In this document: positions 18,356 to 27,248 of the stretch, piece after piece
Numbering within the stretch: position 1 is the first letter of the stretch
How the letters are laid out: each line of letters begins with the position of its first letter
From: Hyunsoonleella aestuarii
Lineage (GTDB): Bacteria > Bacteroidota > Bacteroidia > Flavobacteriales > Flavobacteriaceae
Length of the DNA: 64,000 bases
Assembly: GCF_006148925.1 (NCBI RefSeq)
Contig: NZ_VAWB01000001.1
Location: 1,206,001-1,270,000 of the forward strand
Direction of reading: 5' to 3'
The notes under the pieces: generated by a model
The model's database searches: none
The model's input: the letters and a program-made list of their open reading frames with translations, nothing else
Told to the model about the DNA's origin: nothing
Position numbers and translations under genes: made by a program

Positions 18356-18781
18356 ATGTTCTCTGATAATAAAAAAGACAAAAACATGGTAGAAGGAACA
18401 TCCAATCAAAACCTTATTGCTCAAGGCACTAAAATTGTTGGCGATCTTAATAGTGAGGGCGATTTTAGAATAGACGGCATTATAGAAGGTAATATAAAAA
18501 CATCCGGAAAAGTAGTAGTTGGTAAAAAAGGTTATATCAAAGGCACGCTTCAAGGAACTGATGCGTATTTTGAAGGTAAGTTTTCCGGAAAACTAGCACT
18601 TTCAGGAACCTTAACCTTAAAATCTGCAGCGCATATTGAAGGCGAAGTAGTTGTTGGTAAGTTGGCCGTTGAACCAGGAGCAACATTTAATGTAACATGC
18701 ATGATGAAAGGTGCTGTAAAAGAAATGAATAATGGCCAACAACAAAGGCAACAAAAACCAGAATCAGAAAAAACAGCTTAA
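18356..18781 (+). CDS. Bactofilin (polymer-forming cytoskeletal protein)
   Basis: 141 residues. The core from about residue 22 to 120 shows the bactofilin repeat pattern, with glycine turns about every 17-18 residues (GTKIVGDLNSEGDFRIDG, GNIKTSGKVVVGKKGYIKG). This forms a beta-helix that polymerises into filaments at the membrane and often directs cell-wall enzymes. The C-terminus is Q/N-rich. It follows sprE by 11 bp and overlaps the next gene (atpZ) by 50 bp in another frame. Confidence 0.93.
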   Translation: MFSDNKKDKNMVEGTSNQNLIAQGTKIVGDLNSEGDFRIDGIIEGNIKTSGKVVVGKKGYIKGTLQGTDAYFEGKFSGKLALSGTLTLKSAAHIEGEVVVGKLAVEPGATFNVTCMMKGAVKEMNNGQQQRQQKPESEKTA

Positions 18782-18971
18782 AAACGTTGCTATATTATCG
18801 GGTATTGGTTTACAAATGGGTGTAACCATTTATTTGTTCGTACTCTTAGGTAAATGGCTGGATAATAAGTTTAATGAAGGTGATAAGCAATTTATTATAA
18901 TAATGACACTTCTTGGTGTAGGCATATCACTTTATGCAGTTCTCAAACAAGTCAACCGAATTAAATATTAA
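18732..18971 (+). CDS. AtpZ/AtpI family F1Fo ATP synthase accessory protein
   Basis: 79 residues with a polar, K/N/Q-rich N-terminus and two transmembrane helices (about 20-41 and 51-68), with GKWLDNKF between them as in AtpZ. The family helps assemble the c-ring or import Mg2+/Ca2+ for ATP synthase. The ATG lies 50 bp inside the bactofilin gene; the next possible start would remove the basic leader and begin inside the first helix, so I keep the upstream one. It shares TAATG with the DUF6168 gene. Confidence 0.85.
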   Translation: MANNKGNKNQNQKKQLKNVAILSGIGLQMGVTIYLFVLLGKWLDNKFNEGDKQFIIIMTLLGVGISLYAVLKQVNRIKY

Positions 18972-19357
18972 TGCAAAACCCTTTTATTAGTTTTAGTATA
19001 AAAGTAATTTTACTTTTAGTAGTAGCTTTTGGATTTCACTTAGGCGTATTAAAATTTTTAAACCTTCCGTTGTTTGAGAATAAAATTATAGCATCTTATA
19101 TTATAAATTTAACACTGGTTATTGTTGTTTTTGGAGTGCTATATTTATTGAAGGATAAATATACAAGTCAATTAGGTTTTTTATTTTTAATAGGAAGCTT
19201 TCTAAAATTTGCAGTTTTCTTCATTGTATTTTACCCTTTTTATAAAGAAGATGGAGAAATTACTAAACTTGAGTTTGCTGCCTTTTTTGCGCCTTATGTT
19301 TTAGGTTTAATTTTAGAAACCGTGAGTCTAAGTAAGTGGCTTAACAAAGTGTCCTAA
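18971..19357 (+). CDS. DUF6168 family membrane protein (AtpI-like position)
   Basis: 128 residues with four predicted transmembrane helices (roughly 8-28, 38-58, 68-90, 102-120). It matches the flavobacterial family I know as DUF6168, always seen between atpZ and atpB. Position and topology are those of AtpI, the c-ring assembly chaperone, so it may serve that role, although sequence similarity to AtpI is not evident. It starts within the stop of atpZ (one-base overlap). The following 196-bp gap carries the atpB promoter. Confidence 0.8.
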   Translation: MQNPFISFSIKVILLLVVAFGFHLGVLKFLNLPLFENKIIASYIINLTLVIVVFGVLYLLKDKYTSQLGFLFLIGSFLKFAVFFIVFYPFYKEDGEITKLEFAAFFAPYVLGLILETVSLSKWLNKVS

Positions 19358-19490
19358 TTATCATTTTAATAGTTTTTTATAATTATCTTGATAATTAAGA
19401 ATATAGCACAATAAAAACCCCTTTTTCTCGGGTGTTTTTCAATAGATAAATCAATATACATAGTCAATTCAAATAAAAGATAAAATAGTT

Positions 19491-19519
19491 TTTGTTTTTG
19501 AGATAAAAACCTACCTTTG
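19491..19519 (+). promoter_or_regulatory. Bacteroidota-type promoter of the atpBEFHAG operon
   Basis: -33 TTTG at 19491-19494 and -7 TACCTTTG at 19512-19519, with 17 bp between them. The -7 box matches TAnnTTTG exactly and lies 34 bp upstream of the atpB ATG. This is the best-formed promoter in the window. Confidence 0.72.
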
Positions 19520-19553
19520 CACCGATTTTTAAGCCACTATTATATAGAGAGAT

Positions 19554-20627
19554 ATGCGAAGAAAAATATCTTTAAAACCAATTACATTATTATTGCTTTT
19601 ATTAACCTTTGTTTCTTACGGAAAAGAAGATAAACAGCATAGTGAATCTGGTTCTGATTTAAGAACAGAAATCAAAGAATACGTTCAACACCACTTATTA
19701 GACTCTTACGACTTTAATCTGTTTTCATATGAGAATGGTGAAAAACATTTTGGTTTTTCTTTACCAGTAATACTCTGGGATAATGGGTTAAAAGTATTTT
19801 CTTCTTCTAAATTTCATCATGGTGAAACCATTGCCGAGGTAGGTGGAGATTATTATAAGCTTTATCACAATAAGGTATACAAAACAGATGCTAACGGTAC
19901 TATTAATTATGATGCCGAACATCATCCAACAAATGCAAAGCCTTTAGATTTCTCAATTACTAAGAATGTGGTTTTAATAATGATAGTTTTTGCAATCATG
20001 TTTTTTATGTTTAGCAGAATGGCTAAATCCTATAAGAAAAACAATGGTATGCCAAAAGGTATGGGACGTTTCTTAGAACCTATTGTGCTTTATGTTCGAG
20101 ATGAAATAGCAATACCAAATATTGGAGAGAAGCATTACAAACGTTATATGAGTTATTTGTTAACCGTATTCTTTTTTGTTTGGATTGTAAACTTATTTGG
20201 ACTTACACCAATTGGAATGAATGTAACCAATAATATTGCGGTTACATTGTGTTTAGCACTTATAACATATTTTATCACCACATTTTCGGGTAATAAAAAT
20301 TATTGGAAACATATTTTCTGGATGCCAGGTGTACCTGTGCCAATGAAAATTATTTTGGCACCAATAGAATTATTAGGCACAATCATTAAGCCATTTGCGT
20401 TAATGATTCGTTTATACGCTAACATTACTGCAGGTCACGTAGTTTTAATGAGTATTATAGGTATGATGTTCATCTTTAACAATTGGTTAGGAAGTTCACT
20501 ATCATTTTTGCTAGCGTTTGTTTTAGGTATTTTAGAGTTGCTAGTTGCAGCTTTACAAGCATATATTTTTACAGTATTATCGGCACTTTATTTTGGAATG
20601 GCAGTGGAAGAGCACGATCATCATTAA
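19554..20627 (+). CDS. atpB: ATP synthase Fo subunit a
   Basis: 357 residues, longer than the usual 240-270 because of an N-terminal extension. Residues 1-24 look like a cleavable signal peptide, then about 120 polar, His-rich residues would face the periplasm. After this come the five to six membrane helices. The essential arginine is in LMIRLYANITAGHV, facing the c-ring. The protein forms the proton half-channels. It is first in atpBEFHAG with its own promoter. The extension is typical of Bacteroidota subunit a. Confidence 0.96.
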   Translation: MRRKISLKPITLLLLLLTFVSYGKEDKQHSESGSDLRTEIKEYVQHHLLDSYDFNLFSYENGEKHFGFSLPVILWDNGLKVFSSSKFHHGETIAEVGGDYYKLYHNKVYKTDANGTINYDAEHHPTNAKPLDFSITKNVVLIMIVFAIMFFMFSRMAKSYKKNNGMPKGMGRFLEPIVLYVRDEIAIPNIGEKHYKRYMSYLLTVFFFVWIVNLFGLTPIGMNVTNNIAVTLCLALITYFITTFSGNKNYWKHIFWMPGVPVPMKIILAPIELLGTIIKPFALMIRLYANITAGHVVLMSIIGMMFIFNNWLGSSLSFLLAFVLGILELLVAALQAYIFTVLSALYFGMAVEEHDHH

Positions 20628-20652
20628 GTGTTATTATAAATTGAATGTTTAA

Positions 20653-20862
<210 letters not shown>

Positions 20863-20874
20863 GACAAACAAGAA

Positions 20875-20908
20875 ACAGCTATAACGGTTGGTTATAGCTG
20901 TTCTTTTT
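20875..20908 (+). terminator. Hairpin with T-run between atpE and atpF
   Basis: ACAGCTATAAC-ggttg-GTTATAGCTGT, an 11-bp perfect stem with a 5-base loop, followed by TCTTTTTG. It has intrinsic-terminator form but sits inside the operon. It probably acts as an attenuator or RNA-stabilising end that raises atpE message over downstream genes. Confidence 0.65.
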
Positions 20909-20949
20909 GATATTATATTGAAATTTTTAGAAAAATATTATAAGTAATT

Positions 20950-21450
20950 ATGGAAGAATTATTTGGAGGGTTTTCATTAGGGTTATTTTTTTGGCAGGCA
21001 GTGCTTTTTTTAGCATTAGTATTCTTGTTAAGAAAATTTGCTTGGAAACCAATTTTAGATTCTGTAAACGATAGAGAAGAGGGTATTAAAAATGCATTAG
21101 ACTCTGCTGAAAAAGCAAAGTTAGAAATGGAAAACCTTCAGGCTGATAATCAAAAATTATTAAAGGAGGCTAGAGCTGAGCGTGAGACGATGTTAAAAGA
21201 AGCAAGAGATATCAAGAACAAAATGATTGAAGATGCTAAAGGTGAAGCTCAGGAGCAAGCAAATAAAATGATTTCTCAAGCGCAAGCAGCTATTGAAAGC
21301 GAAAAGAAAGCAGCTATGGCAGAACTCAAAAGTCATGTTGCTGGTTTATCGTTAGATATAGCAGAAAAAGTAGTGCGTACCGAATTATCTAACAAGGACA
21401 AGCAATTAAAATTGGTTGAAACTATGTTGGGTGAAAAATCATTAAACTAA
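20950..21450 (+). CDS. atpF: ATP synthase Fo subunit b
   Basis: 166 residues. One N-terminal transmembrane helix (about 9-28, LGLFFWQAVLFLALVFLL) is followed by the long A/E/K-rich coiled coil of the peripheral stalk. ARAERETMLKEARDIK and the K-V-V-R-T-E-L segment near the end are family-typical. It dimerises and links subunit a to delta. An 8-bp gap to atpH implies coupling. Confidence 0.95.
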   Translation: MEELFGGFSLGLFFWQAVLFLALVFLLRKFAWKPILDSVNDREEGIKNALDSAEKAKLEMENLQADNQKLLKEARAERETMLKEARDIKNKMIEDAKGEAQEQANKMISQAQAAIESEKKAAMAELKSHVAGLSLDIAEKVVRTELSNKDKQLKLVETMLGEKSLN

Positions 21451-21457
21451 TAGTATA

Positions 21458-21994
21458 ATGGCGGGAGCAAGAGCAGCAATACGTTACGCAAAAGCAGTAT
21501 TAAGTTTGGCATCAGATCGAAAATCGGCAGATGCCGTGAACAAGGATATGAAGTCAATTTCTAAAGCTATTGCAAAAAATGAAGAATTAAGTGAAATGCT
21601 TCAAAGTCCTGTAATTCCTTCTTCAACTAAAAAAGCTATTTTGTTAGATGTTTTTAAGAAGTCCAATAAAACAACTTTAAGTCTTATAGATACTTTAATT
21701 TGTAACAATCGAATCGATATTTTAAGCGAAGTTGCTTCAAAATATAGTCAGTTATTCGATCAATCTAAAGGTATTGAATTGGCAACTGTAACTACTGCTG
21801 TAGCATTAACAGAAGCGTTGGAAAAGAAAGTTTTAGCTAAAGCTAAGGAACTTACAGGTAAAAATATTGAAATAGAAAATATTATAGATGAAAGCATTTT
21901 AGGAGGTTTCATCTTACGAGTTGGAGATGTGCAATATAACGCAAGTATTACAAATCAACTTAGCAAATTAAAAAGAGAATTTACATTAAATTAA
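21458..21994 (+). CDS. atpH: ATP synthase F1 subunit delta
   Basis: 178 residues, normal for delta (OSCP). The N-terminal helical domain starts ARAAIRYAKAVLSLA, and the C-terminal end contains the conserved ILGGFILRVGDVQYNAS segment. It joins the top of F1 to the b stalk. It is followed by a 58-bp gap filled by a tandem heptamer repeat just before atpA. Confidence 0.95.
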   Translation: MAGARAAIRYAKAVLSLASDRKSADAVNKDMKSISKAIAKNEELSEMLQSPVIPSSTKKAILLDVFKKSNKTTLSLIDTLICNNRIDILSEVASKYSQLFDQSKGIELATVTTAVALTEALEKKVLAKAKELTGKNIEIENIIDESILGGFILRVGDVQYNASITNQLSKLKREFTLN

Positions 21995-22013
21995 AAATAG
22001 TTAGAGAAAGGTG

Positions 22014-22048
22014 TCTAACATCTAAAGTCTAACGTCTAATATCTAAAC
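22014..22048 (+). repeat. Five tandem TCTAAnn heptamers before atpA
   Basis: TCTAACA, TCTAAAG, TCTAACG, TCTAATA, TCTAAAC: five uninterrupted 7-bp units occupy nearly the whole atpH-atpA gap and end 4 bp before the atpA ATG, so they form its leader. The last two bases of the unit vary. Confidence 0.8.
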
Positions 22049-22052
22049 AAAG

Positions 22053-23633
22053 ATGGCAGAAGTAAAACCAGCTGAAATATCAGCAATCTTAAAAAAACAA
22101 CTTTCAGGTTTTGAAGCGAGTGCTTCATTAGATGAGGTAGGAACTGTATTAACTGTAGGTGACGGTATTGTTCGTGCTTACGGATTGGCTAACGCTCAAT
22201 ATGGTGAGTTAGTAGAATTCGAAGGCGGATTAGAGGGTATTGTTCTTAACCTTGAAGAAGATAACGTAGGTATCGTATTATTAGGGGCTTCCGTAGGTGT
22301 TAGAGAAGGTTCGACAGTAAAACGTACAGATAAAATTGCTTCTATCAATGTAGGTGAAGGCATTGTTGGTCGTGTTGTAGATACTTTAGGTAACCCAATT
22401 GATGGTAAAGGACCTATCTCTGGAAAGACATATCAAATGCCACTTGAGCGCAAAGCGCCTGGGGTTATTTTCCGTGAACCAGTAACTGAGCCATTACAAA
22501 CTGGTATTAAATCTATCGATGCCATGATTCCAGTAGGTCGGGGTCAACGTGAGTTGGTTATTGGAGACCGTCAGACTGGTAAAACAGCAGTTTGTATAGA
22601 TACCATCTTAAATCAAAAAGAATTTTATGATGCTGGAGAGCCTGTGTTTTGTATATATGTTGCAGTTGGTCAAAAAGCATCAACAGTAGCTTTAATTGCT
22701 AAAACATTAGAAGAAAAAGGCGCTTTAGCTTATACCACAATTGTTGCAGCAAATGCATCAGACCCTGCGCCAATGCAAGTATATGCTCCTTTCGCAGGTG
22801 CCGCCATTGGTGAGTATTTTAGAGATACTGGTCGTCCAGCTTTAATTATTTATGACGATTTATCTAAGCAGGCAGTTGCTTACCGTGAGGTATCTTTATT
22901 ATTAAGAAGACCGCCAGGACGTGAGGCGTATCCAGGGGACGTTTTTTACTTACACTCTCGTTTATTAGAGCGTTCTGCTAAAGTTATCAATGATGATGAT
23001 ATTGCTAAGGACATGAACGATTTGCCAGATTCGTTAAAACCATTAGTGAAAGGTGGAGGTTCTTTAACTGCTTTACCAATTATTGAAACACAAGCGGGTG
23101 ACGTATCGGCATATATTCCAACAAATGTAATCTCTATTACAGATGGGCAAATCTTCTTAGATGGTGATTTATTTAACTCTGGTGTTCGTCCAGCAATTAA
23201 TGTTGGTATCTCTGTATCTCGTGTTGGTGGAAATGCACAGATTAAATCAATGAAGAAAGTAGCTGGAACATTAAAATTAGATCAAGCGCAATTCCGTGAA
23301 TTAGAAGCGTTTGCGAAGTTTGGTTCTGATTTAGATGCTGTTACTTTAAATGTAATTGAAAAAGGAAAGCGTAACGTTGAGATTTTAAAGCAAGCTCAAA
23401 ACGATCCGTTTAAAGTTGAAGATCAAGTAGCAATTATATATGCTGGGTCTAAAAACTTATTAAGAAACGTTCCTGTTGAAAAAGTAAAAGAATTTGAAAG
23501 AGATTTCATAGAATTCTTAAAAGCTAAACATGCGGGTGTACTTGCTACACTTAAGGCAGGAAAATTAACAGATGAAGTAACAGATACTTTAACGGCTGTA
23601 GCTAAAGATTTATCTGGAAAATATAGTGCATAA
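22053..23633 (+). CDS. atpA: ATP synthase F1 subunit alpha
   Basis: 526 residues. The Walker A-like GDRQTGKT is at 171-178, [15 protein letters not shown] and [15 protein letters not shown] are conserved alpha segments, and the arginine finger is in the latter stretch. The subunit binds non-catalytic nucleotides in the F1 head. Codon use is noticeably regular (GGT, CGT), as expected for a highly expressed gene. The start is fixed by conservation at [10 protein letters not shown] and lies just after the heptamer repeat. Confidence 0.98.
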   Translation: MAEVKPAEISAILKKQLSGFEASASLDEVGTVLTVGDGIVRAYGLANAQYGELVEFEGGLEGIVLNLEEDNVGIVLLGASVGVREGSTVKRTDKIASINVGEGIVGRVVDTLGNPIDGKGPISGKTYQMPLERKAPGVIFREPVTEPLQTGIKSIDAMIPVGRGQRELVIGDRQTGKTAVCIDTILNQKEFYDAGEPVFCIYVAVGQKASTVALIAKTLEEKGALAYTTIVAANASDPAPMQVYAPFAGAAIGEYFRDTGRPALIIYDDLSKQAVAYREVSLLLRRPPGREAYPGDVFYLHSRLLERSAKVINDDDIAKDMNDLPDSLKPLVKGGGSLTALPIIETQAGDVSAYIPTNVISITDGQIFLDGDLFNSGVRPAINVGISVSRVGGNAQIKSMKKVAGTLKLDQAQFRELEAFAKFGSDLDAVTLNVIEKGKRNVEILKQAQNDPFKVEDQVAIIYAGSKNLLRNVPVEKVKEFERDFIEFLKAKHAGVLATLKAGKLTDEVTDTLTAVAKDLSGKYSA

Positions 23634-23638
23634 TTAAT

Positions 23639-23658
23639 ATTCCCTCGAAAGAGGGAAT
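23639..23658 (+). promoter_or_regulatory. GAAA-tetraloop hairpin between atpA and atpG
   Basis: ATTCCCTC-gaaa-GAGGGAAT, a perfect 8-bp stem closed by a GNRA tetraloop, followed by CTTATTT rather than a strong T-run. It is a very stable RNA element within the 45-bp intercistronic gap. It could be a weak terminator, a processing or stability element. Confidence 0.55.
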
Positions 23659-23678
23659 CTTATTTCATATTTTAAAAT

Positions 23679-24539
23679 ATGGCCAATTTAAAAGAAATAC
23701 GTAACAGAATATCGTCGGTGTCTTCTACAATGCAGATTACTAGTGCCATGAAAATGGTATCTGCTGCTAAGCTTAAGAAGGCCCAAGATGCTATTACTGC
23801 AATGCGTCCTTATGCAGATAAGCTTACAGAGCTTTTACAAAGCTTAAGCGCAACTTTAGATGCAGATACGGGAAGCAAATTTTCAACACAACGCGAGGTC
23901 AAAAATGTTTTGGTTGTAGCTATTACCTCTAACAGAGGTTTATGCGGAGCTTTTAATTCTAACATCATTAAGCAAACTCAAAATTTAATTAGCAATGTTT
24001 ATGCTGATAAAAATGTGTCTGTTTATGCAATAGGTAAAAAATCGAATGATGCCTTTTCAAAACAAAACATTGTTATAGCTAATAAAAGTGATGTTTTTGA
24101 CGATTTAACCTTTGATAATGTTGCTGAAATAGCCGAAGAGTTAATGTCCAAGTTTGTTGTAGGTGATTTCGATAAAATTGAAATAGTTTACAACAAGTTT
24201 AAAAATGCAGCTACTCAAATCGTAATGACTGAGCAGTTTTTACCAATTGTTCCAGTTGATGGCGAGGTAAATAATAATGCAGATTATATTTTTGAACCAT
24301 CTAAGATTGAAATCGTAGAGCAATTAATTCCAAAATCTTTAAAAACACAATTATTTAAAGGAATTAGAGATTCTTTTGCAAGTGAACATGGCGCTCGAAT
24401 GACTGCAATGCACAAAGCAACCGATAATGCTACAGAGTTAAGAGATCAGCTTAAGTTAACTTATAACAAAGCACGTCAAGCGGCTATTACTAATGAAATC
24501 CTTGAGATTGTTGGTGGTGCAGAAGCGTTGAATAACTAA
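23679..24539 (+). CDS. atpG: ATP synthase F1 subunit gamma
   Basis: 286 residues. The N-terminal helix ANLKEIRNRISSV..ITSAMKMVSAAKLKKAQ and the C-terminal helix ASEHGARMTAMHKATDNA form the rotating central coiled coil, and SNRGLCGAFN is the conserved core segment. It is the last gene of the operon; two hairpins and a T-run follow at 24547-24607. The beta and epsilon genes (atpD, atpC) are not in this window. Confidence 0.97.
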   Translation: MANLKEIRNRISSVSSTMQITSAMKMVSAAKLKKAQDAITAMRPYADKLTELLQSLSATLDADTGSKFSTQREVKNVLVVAITSNRGLCGAFNSNIIKQTQNLISNVYADKNVSVYAIGKKSNDAFSKQNIVIANKSDVFDDLTFDNVAEIAEELMSKFVVGDFDKIEIVYNKFKNAATQIVMTEQFLPIVPVDGEVNNNADYIFEPSKIEIVEQLIPKSLKTQLFKGIRDSFASEHGARMTAMHKATDNATELRDQLKLTYNKARQAAITNEILEIVGGAEALNN

Positions 24540-24546
24540 TATGCCT

Positions 24547-24607
24547 AAATGCTGAACTTGCTTTAGCATTTCAAATTATGAGCCTCACTTTTAGTGAGGT
24601 TTTTTTT
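24547..24607 (+). terminator. Intrinsic terminator of the atp operon
   Basis: CCTCACT-ttt-AGTGAGG at 24583-24599, followed directly by an eight-T run, is a classic intrinsic terminator. A second hairpin precedes it, AAATGCT..AGCATTT at 24547-24571 with an 11-base loop. Confidence 0.85.
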
Positions 24608-24657
24608 ATGGCATTAATTTTGGATAAAGTATATTTATAACTCCAAAAGAAAGTATT

Positions 24658-25164
24658 ATGAAACGATTAAAAAATGTGTTTGGGTTTTTCTTTATATCTT
24701 TAGTAATGATGAGTTTCTCTCAATGTGCAAGCACTAAAATACTGGAAGGTGAAATTCCTCTGGAGATTGGTCAAGTTAGCTATCAAAGTTGGGTGGCAGG
24801 AATTGAAGGAGGAGGTTCAGGAGTAAATCTATTTATTCCTATAGTTTCTAATAAGGATAATTTAGTTTTAGATAGCGTGTATTTCCAAGGCAAAAAGGTA
24901 CAACTAGAGCGAAAGACAAAGTCGCTTTATGTGGGGCGCTTTAAAAAATCAACTAATCAAAAAAAAGATGTTGTTATGAGTGCTGATCCTGCTGCAGAGT
25001 TTAATAATCCAGTGCCGGAGGTGCCTCAAAAGATACCATTTGAATTGAAGCAAGATGAATGCGTTGTAAGTTTTACAGATAGAAAAAGAACGAAGTATTT
25101 TAAAATCTCAGATATCACTAAAAAGAAAGCGCAGTTTTATCCAAGCGCACCACCTAGAAATTGA
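24658..25164 (+). CDS. Hypothetical lipoprotein
   Basis: 168 residues. The signal sequence ends in the lipobox-like FSQC (Cys near residue 23), so it is a probable lipoprotein, periplasm- or surface-facing. I do not recognise the mature part. It looks all-beta (VNLFIPIVSNKDNLVLDSVYF) with a basic middle and ends SAPPRN. It stands alone between the atp terminator and the flippase gene. A hairpin (TTTAAAGA..TCTTTAAA, 25169-25191) follows the stop. Small all-beta lipoproteins like this are common in flavobacteria and carry no function call. Confidence 0.75.
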   Translation: MKRLKNVFGFFFISLVMMSFSQCASTKILEGEIPLEIGQVSYQSWVAGIEGGGSGVNLFIPIVSNKDNLVLDSVYFQGKKVQLERKTKSLYVGRFKKSTNQKKDVVMSADPAAEFNNPVPEVPQKIPFELKQDECVVSFTDRKRTKYFKISDITKKKAQFYPSAPPRN

Positions 25165-25240
25165 TTTTTTTAAAGAAGACAAGTCTTTAAAGAGATATTT
25201 AATAATTGGGTTAATTCAATTTTTCTAGTTTGGTTTACGT

Positions 25241-25264
25241 TAGCTAAAAACGTACTTTTAGCTA
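25241..25264. repeat. Inverted repeat before the flippase gene
   Basis: TAGCTAAAA-acgtac-TTTTAGCTA, perfect 9-bp arms and a 6-base centre, ending 16 bp before the TTG start. No T-run follows. Possible operator or a leader hairpin. Confidence 0.45.
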
Positions 25265-25280
25265 GATAAAATAACTCTAC

Positions 25281-26753
25281 TTGAGCGCATTTAAAAAACT
25301 TTTTAAGCAAACATTTATTTATGGTTTAGCCACGGTATTACCCCGAATGCTTAGTTTTTTATTAGTGCCGCTTTATACTACAGATGGCGTTTTGTCTTCA
25401 GTAGCAGAGTACGGAGAAGTTTCTGTAATCTTTTCATATTTTGTTTTATTTAATGTGGTTTTGGCTTACGGTATGGAAACAGCATTCTTTAGATTCTTTA
25501 ATAAAGAAGAAAATAAAGAGTTAGTAACTGGGACATCAACAGTGTCACTAATTATATCTTCAATTGGCTTTTTTGTATTAGCATTATTATTTCAAGAGCA
25601 AATTGCCAATTATATTGATATCGATGTTAAATATATTAATCTAGTTATTTGGATTTTACTTTTGGATGCTTTGGTTATTATACCATTTGCATGGTTAAGG
25701 GCTACTCAAAGACCAATGCGTTATGCCATTATTAAAATATTTAATGTTGTTATTAATTTAGGATTAAACTTGTTTTTCCTTCTAGCATTAAAAGAACTGG
25801 TTATTGGAGAATCAGTTTTTAAGGGTATTTATAAACCTAATTTCGAAATCACTTATATATTCTTATCAAACTTAATTGCAAGTGGTATCACCCTATTACT
25901 TATGCTTCCATTTTATGCTAAAGTTAAATATGTATTTAATAAGAGGTTATGGAAATCAATGTTTCAATATGCCTTTCCTGTTTTAATTGCAGGTGTTGCC
26001 TTTTCTATAAATGAAACGTTCGACAGAATTTTATTAAAGGAATTATTACCAGCAGATGTGGCTGAAACAGATATTGGAATGTATTCGGCATGTTATAAAA
26101 TAGCCTTATTTATGACTTTGTTTGCAACTGCCTATCGTTTAGGGATTGAACCGTACTTTTTCAGTCATGCAAAAACTGATAACCCTCAAAAAAATTACGC
26201 CAAAATACTAGAGTTTTTTGTAGCCTTTGGCTCCGTTATCTTATTAGCTGTAGTCGTTTTTGCAGATGTTTTAAAACCAATTATTGTTAGAAGCGAAGGG
26301 TATTGGGAAGCTATGTGGGTAGTCCCCATTATTCTTATTGCGAATTTTTGTTTAGGAATATATCATAATCTTTCAGTGTGGTACAAAATTACAGATCGAA
26401 CTAAGTTCGGAATGTATATTTCGATTATTGGAGCGGTAGTAACTTTGATAATTAATTTTTTGTTTATTAAAGAGTATAGTTATAAAGCATCGGCTTTAGC
26501 AACTTTATTTGCGTATTCTATTATGATGGGATTATCTTATTATTTTGGCAGAAAATATTACCCAATTCCTTATAACTTAAAAAAGATAGGCTTGTACTTA
26601 CTTATCTCTATATCTTTTTCAATAATATCATTTTACCAATTTAGAACCCAATATATGATAGGAATATCGCTGTTAGTTGTATTTTTGGGACTAGTTTACT
26701 TTCTTGAAAAGAAGGCAATTAAACAACTATTAATTAAAAGAAATGCAGATTAA
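25281..26753 (+). CDS. Oligosaccharide flippase (MOP/Wzx-like)
   Basis: 490 residues with about 14 transmembrane helices, the size and topology of the MOP exporter superfamily that flips lipid-linked sugars across the inner membrane. Recognisable stretches are the N-terminal [21 protein letters not shown] (an amphipathic start then helix 1) and [11 protein letters not shown] after helix 2. The start is TTG. The C-terminal 11 bp overlap dut, and a sugar nucleotidyltransferase lies two genes on. The substrate is unknown; a lipid II flippase role is less likely because no MurJ motif is apparent. Confidence 0.88.
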   Translation: MSAFKKLFKQTFIYGLATVLPRMLSFLLVPLYTTDGVLSSVAEYGEVSVIFSYFVLFNVVLAYGMETAFFRFFNKEENKELVTGTSTVSLIISSIGFFVLALLFQEQIANYIDIDVKYINLVIWILLLDALVIIPFAWLRATQRPMRYAIIKIFNVVINLGLNLFFLLALKELVIGESVFKGIYKPNFEITYIFLSNLIASGITLLLMLPFYAKVKYVFNKRLWKSMFQYAFPVLIAGVAFSINETFDRILLKELLPADVAETDIGMYSACYKIALFMTLFATAYRLGIEPYFFSHAKTDNPQKNYAKILEFFVAFGSVILLAVVVFADVLKPIIVRSEGYWEAMWVVPIILIANFCLGIYHNLSVWYKITDRTKFGMYISIIGAVVTLIINFLFIKEYSYKASALATLFAYSIMMGLSYYFGRKYYPIPYNLKKIGLYLLISISFSIISFYQFRTQYMIGISLLVVFLGLVYFLEKKAIKQLLIKRNAD

Positions 26754-27177
26754 AATAATAAACAAGTCCAATCACGATTTACCACACTATGAAACCATAG
26801 CATCTGCAGGTATGGATTTACGAGCTAACCTGTCGGGAAAAAGAGTTTTAAAGCCATTGGAGAGAAGTATTGTGGGAACCGGATTATTTATTGAGCTTCC
26901 TGTAGGTATTGAGGCTCAAGTGCGACCTAGAAGTGGTTTAGCGGCCAAGAAAGGTGTAACTGTTTTAAATGCTCCAGGAACAATTGATGCCGATTATAGA
27001 GGCGAAATAGGCGTGATTTTAGTAAACCTTTCGAATGAAGATTTTACCATTGAAAATGGTGAACGTATAGCCCAATTAGTAATTGCCAAACATGATCGTG
27101 CAGAGTGGGTGGAAGTTCAAGAGTTGTCTGATACAGTTCGAGGCGAAGGCGGTTTTGGGAGTACTGGAACCAAGTAA
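26743..27177 (+). CDS. dut: Deoxyuridine 5'-triphosphate nucleotidohydrolase
   Basis: 144 residues, normal for trimeric dUTPase, which hydrolyses dUTP to dUMP and PPi. Family motifs are ordered: [31 protein letters not shown] (uracil hairpin and catalytic Asp), GERIAQLVI, and the P-loop-like C-terminus [10 protein letters not shown]. It overlaps the flippase stop by 11 bp, so it is probably co-transcribed. Confidence 0.97.
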   Translation: MQIKIINKSNHDLPHYETIASAGMDLRANLSGKRVLKPLERSIVGTGLFIELPVGIEAQVRPRSGLAAKKGVTVLNAPGTIDADYRGEIGVILVNLSNEDFTIENGERIAQLVIAKHDRAEWVEVQELSDTVRGEGGFGSTGTK

Positions 27178-27210
27178 TTGTTGCCTTTCTAAAATACATT
27201 TAATAATTAA

Positions 27211-27240
27211 AGAGTCCCTCCTTCGATGGGATGACAAAAG
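27211..27240. repeat. Fragment of dispersed intergenic repeat
   Basis: AGAGTCCCTCCTTCGATGGG followed by ATGACAAAAG resembles half of the GAGATTCCTCCTTCGTCGGAATGACA type repeats of Bacteroidota intergenic regions. It fills the dut-nucleotidyltransferase gap. Confidence 0.45.
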
Positions 27241-27248
27241 TTTGAATA

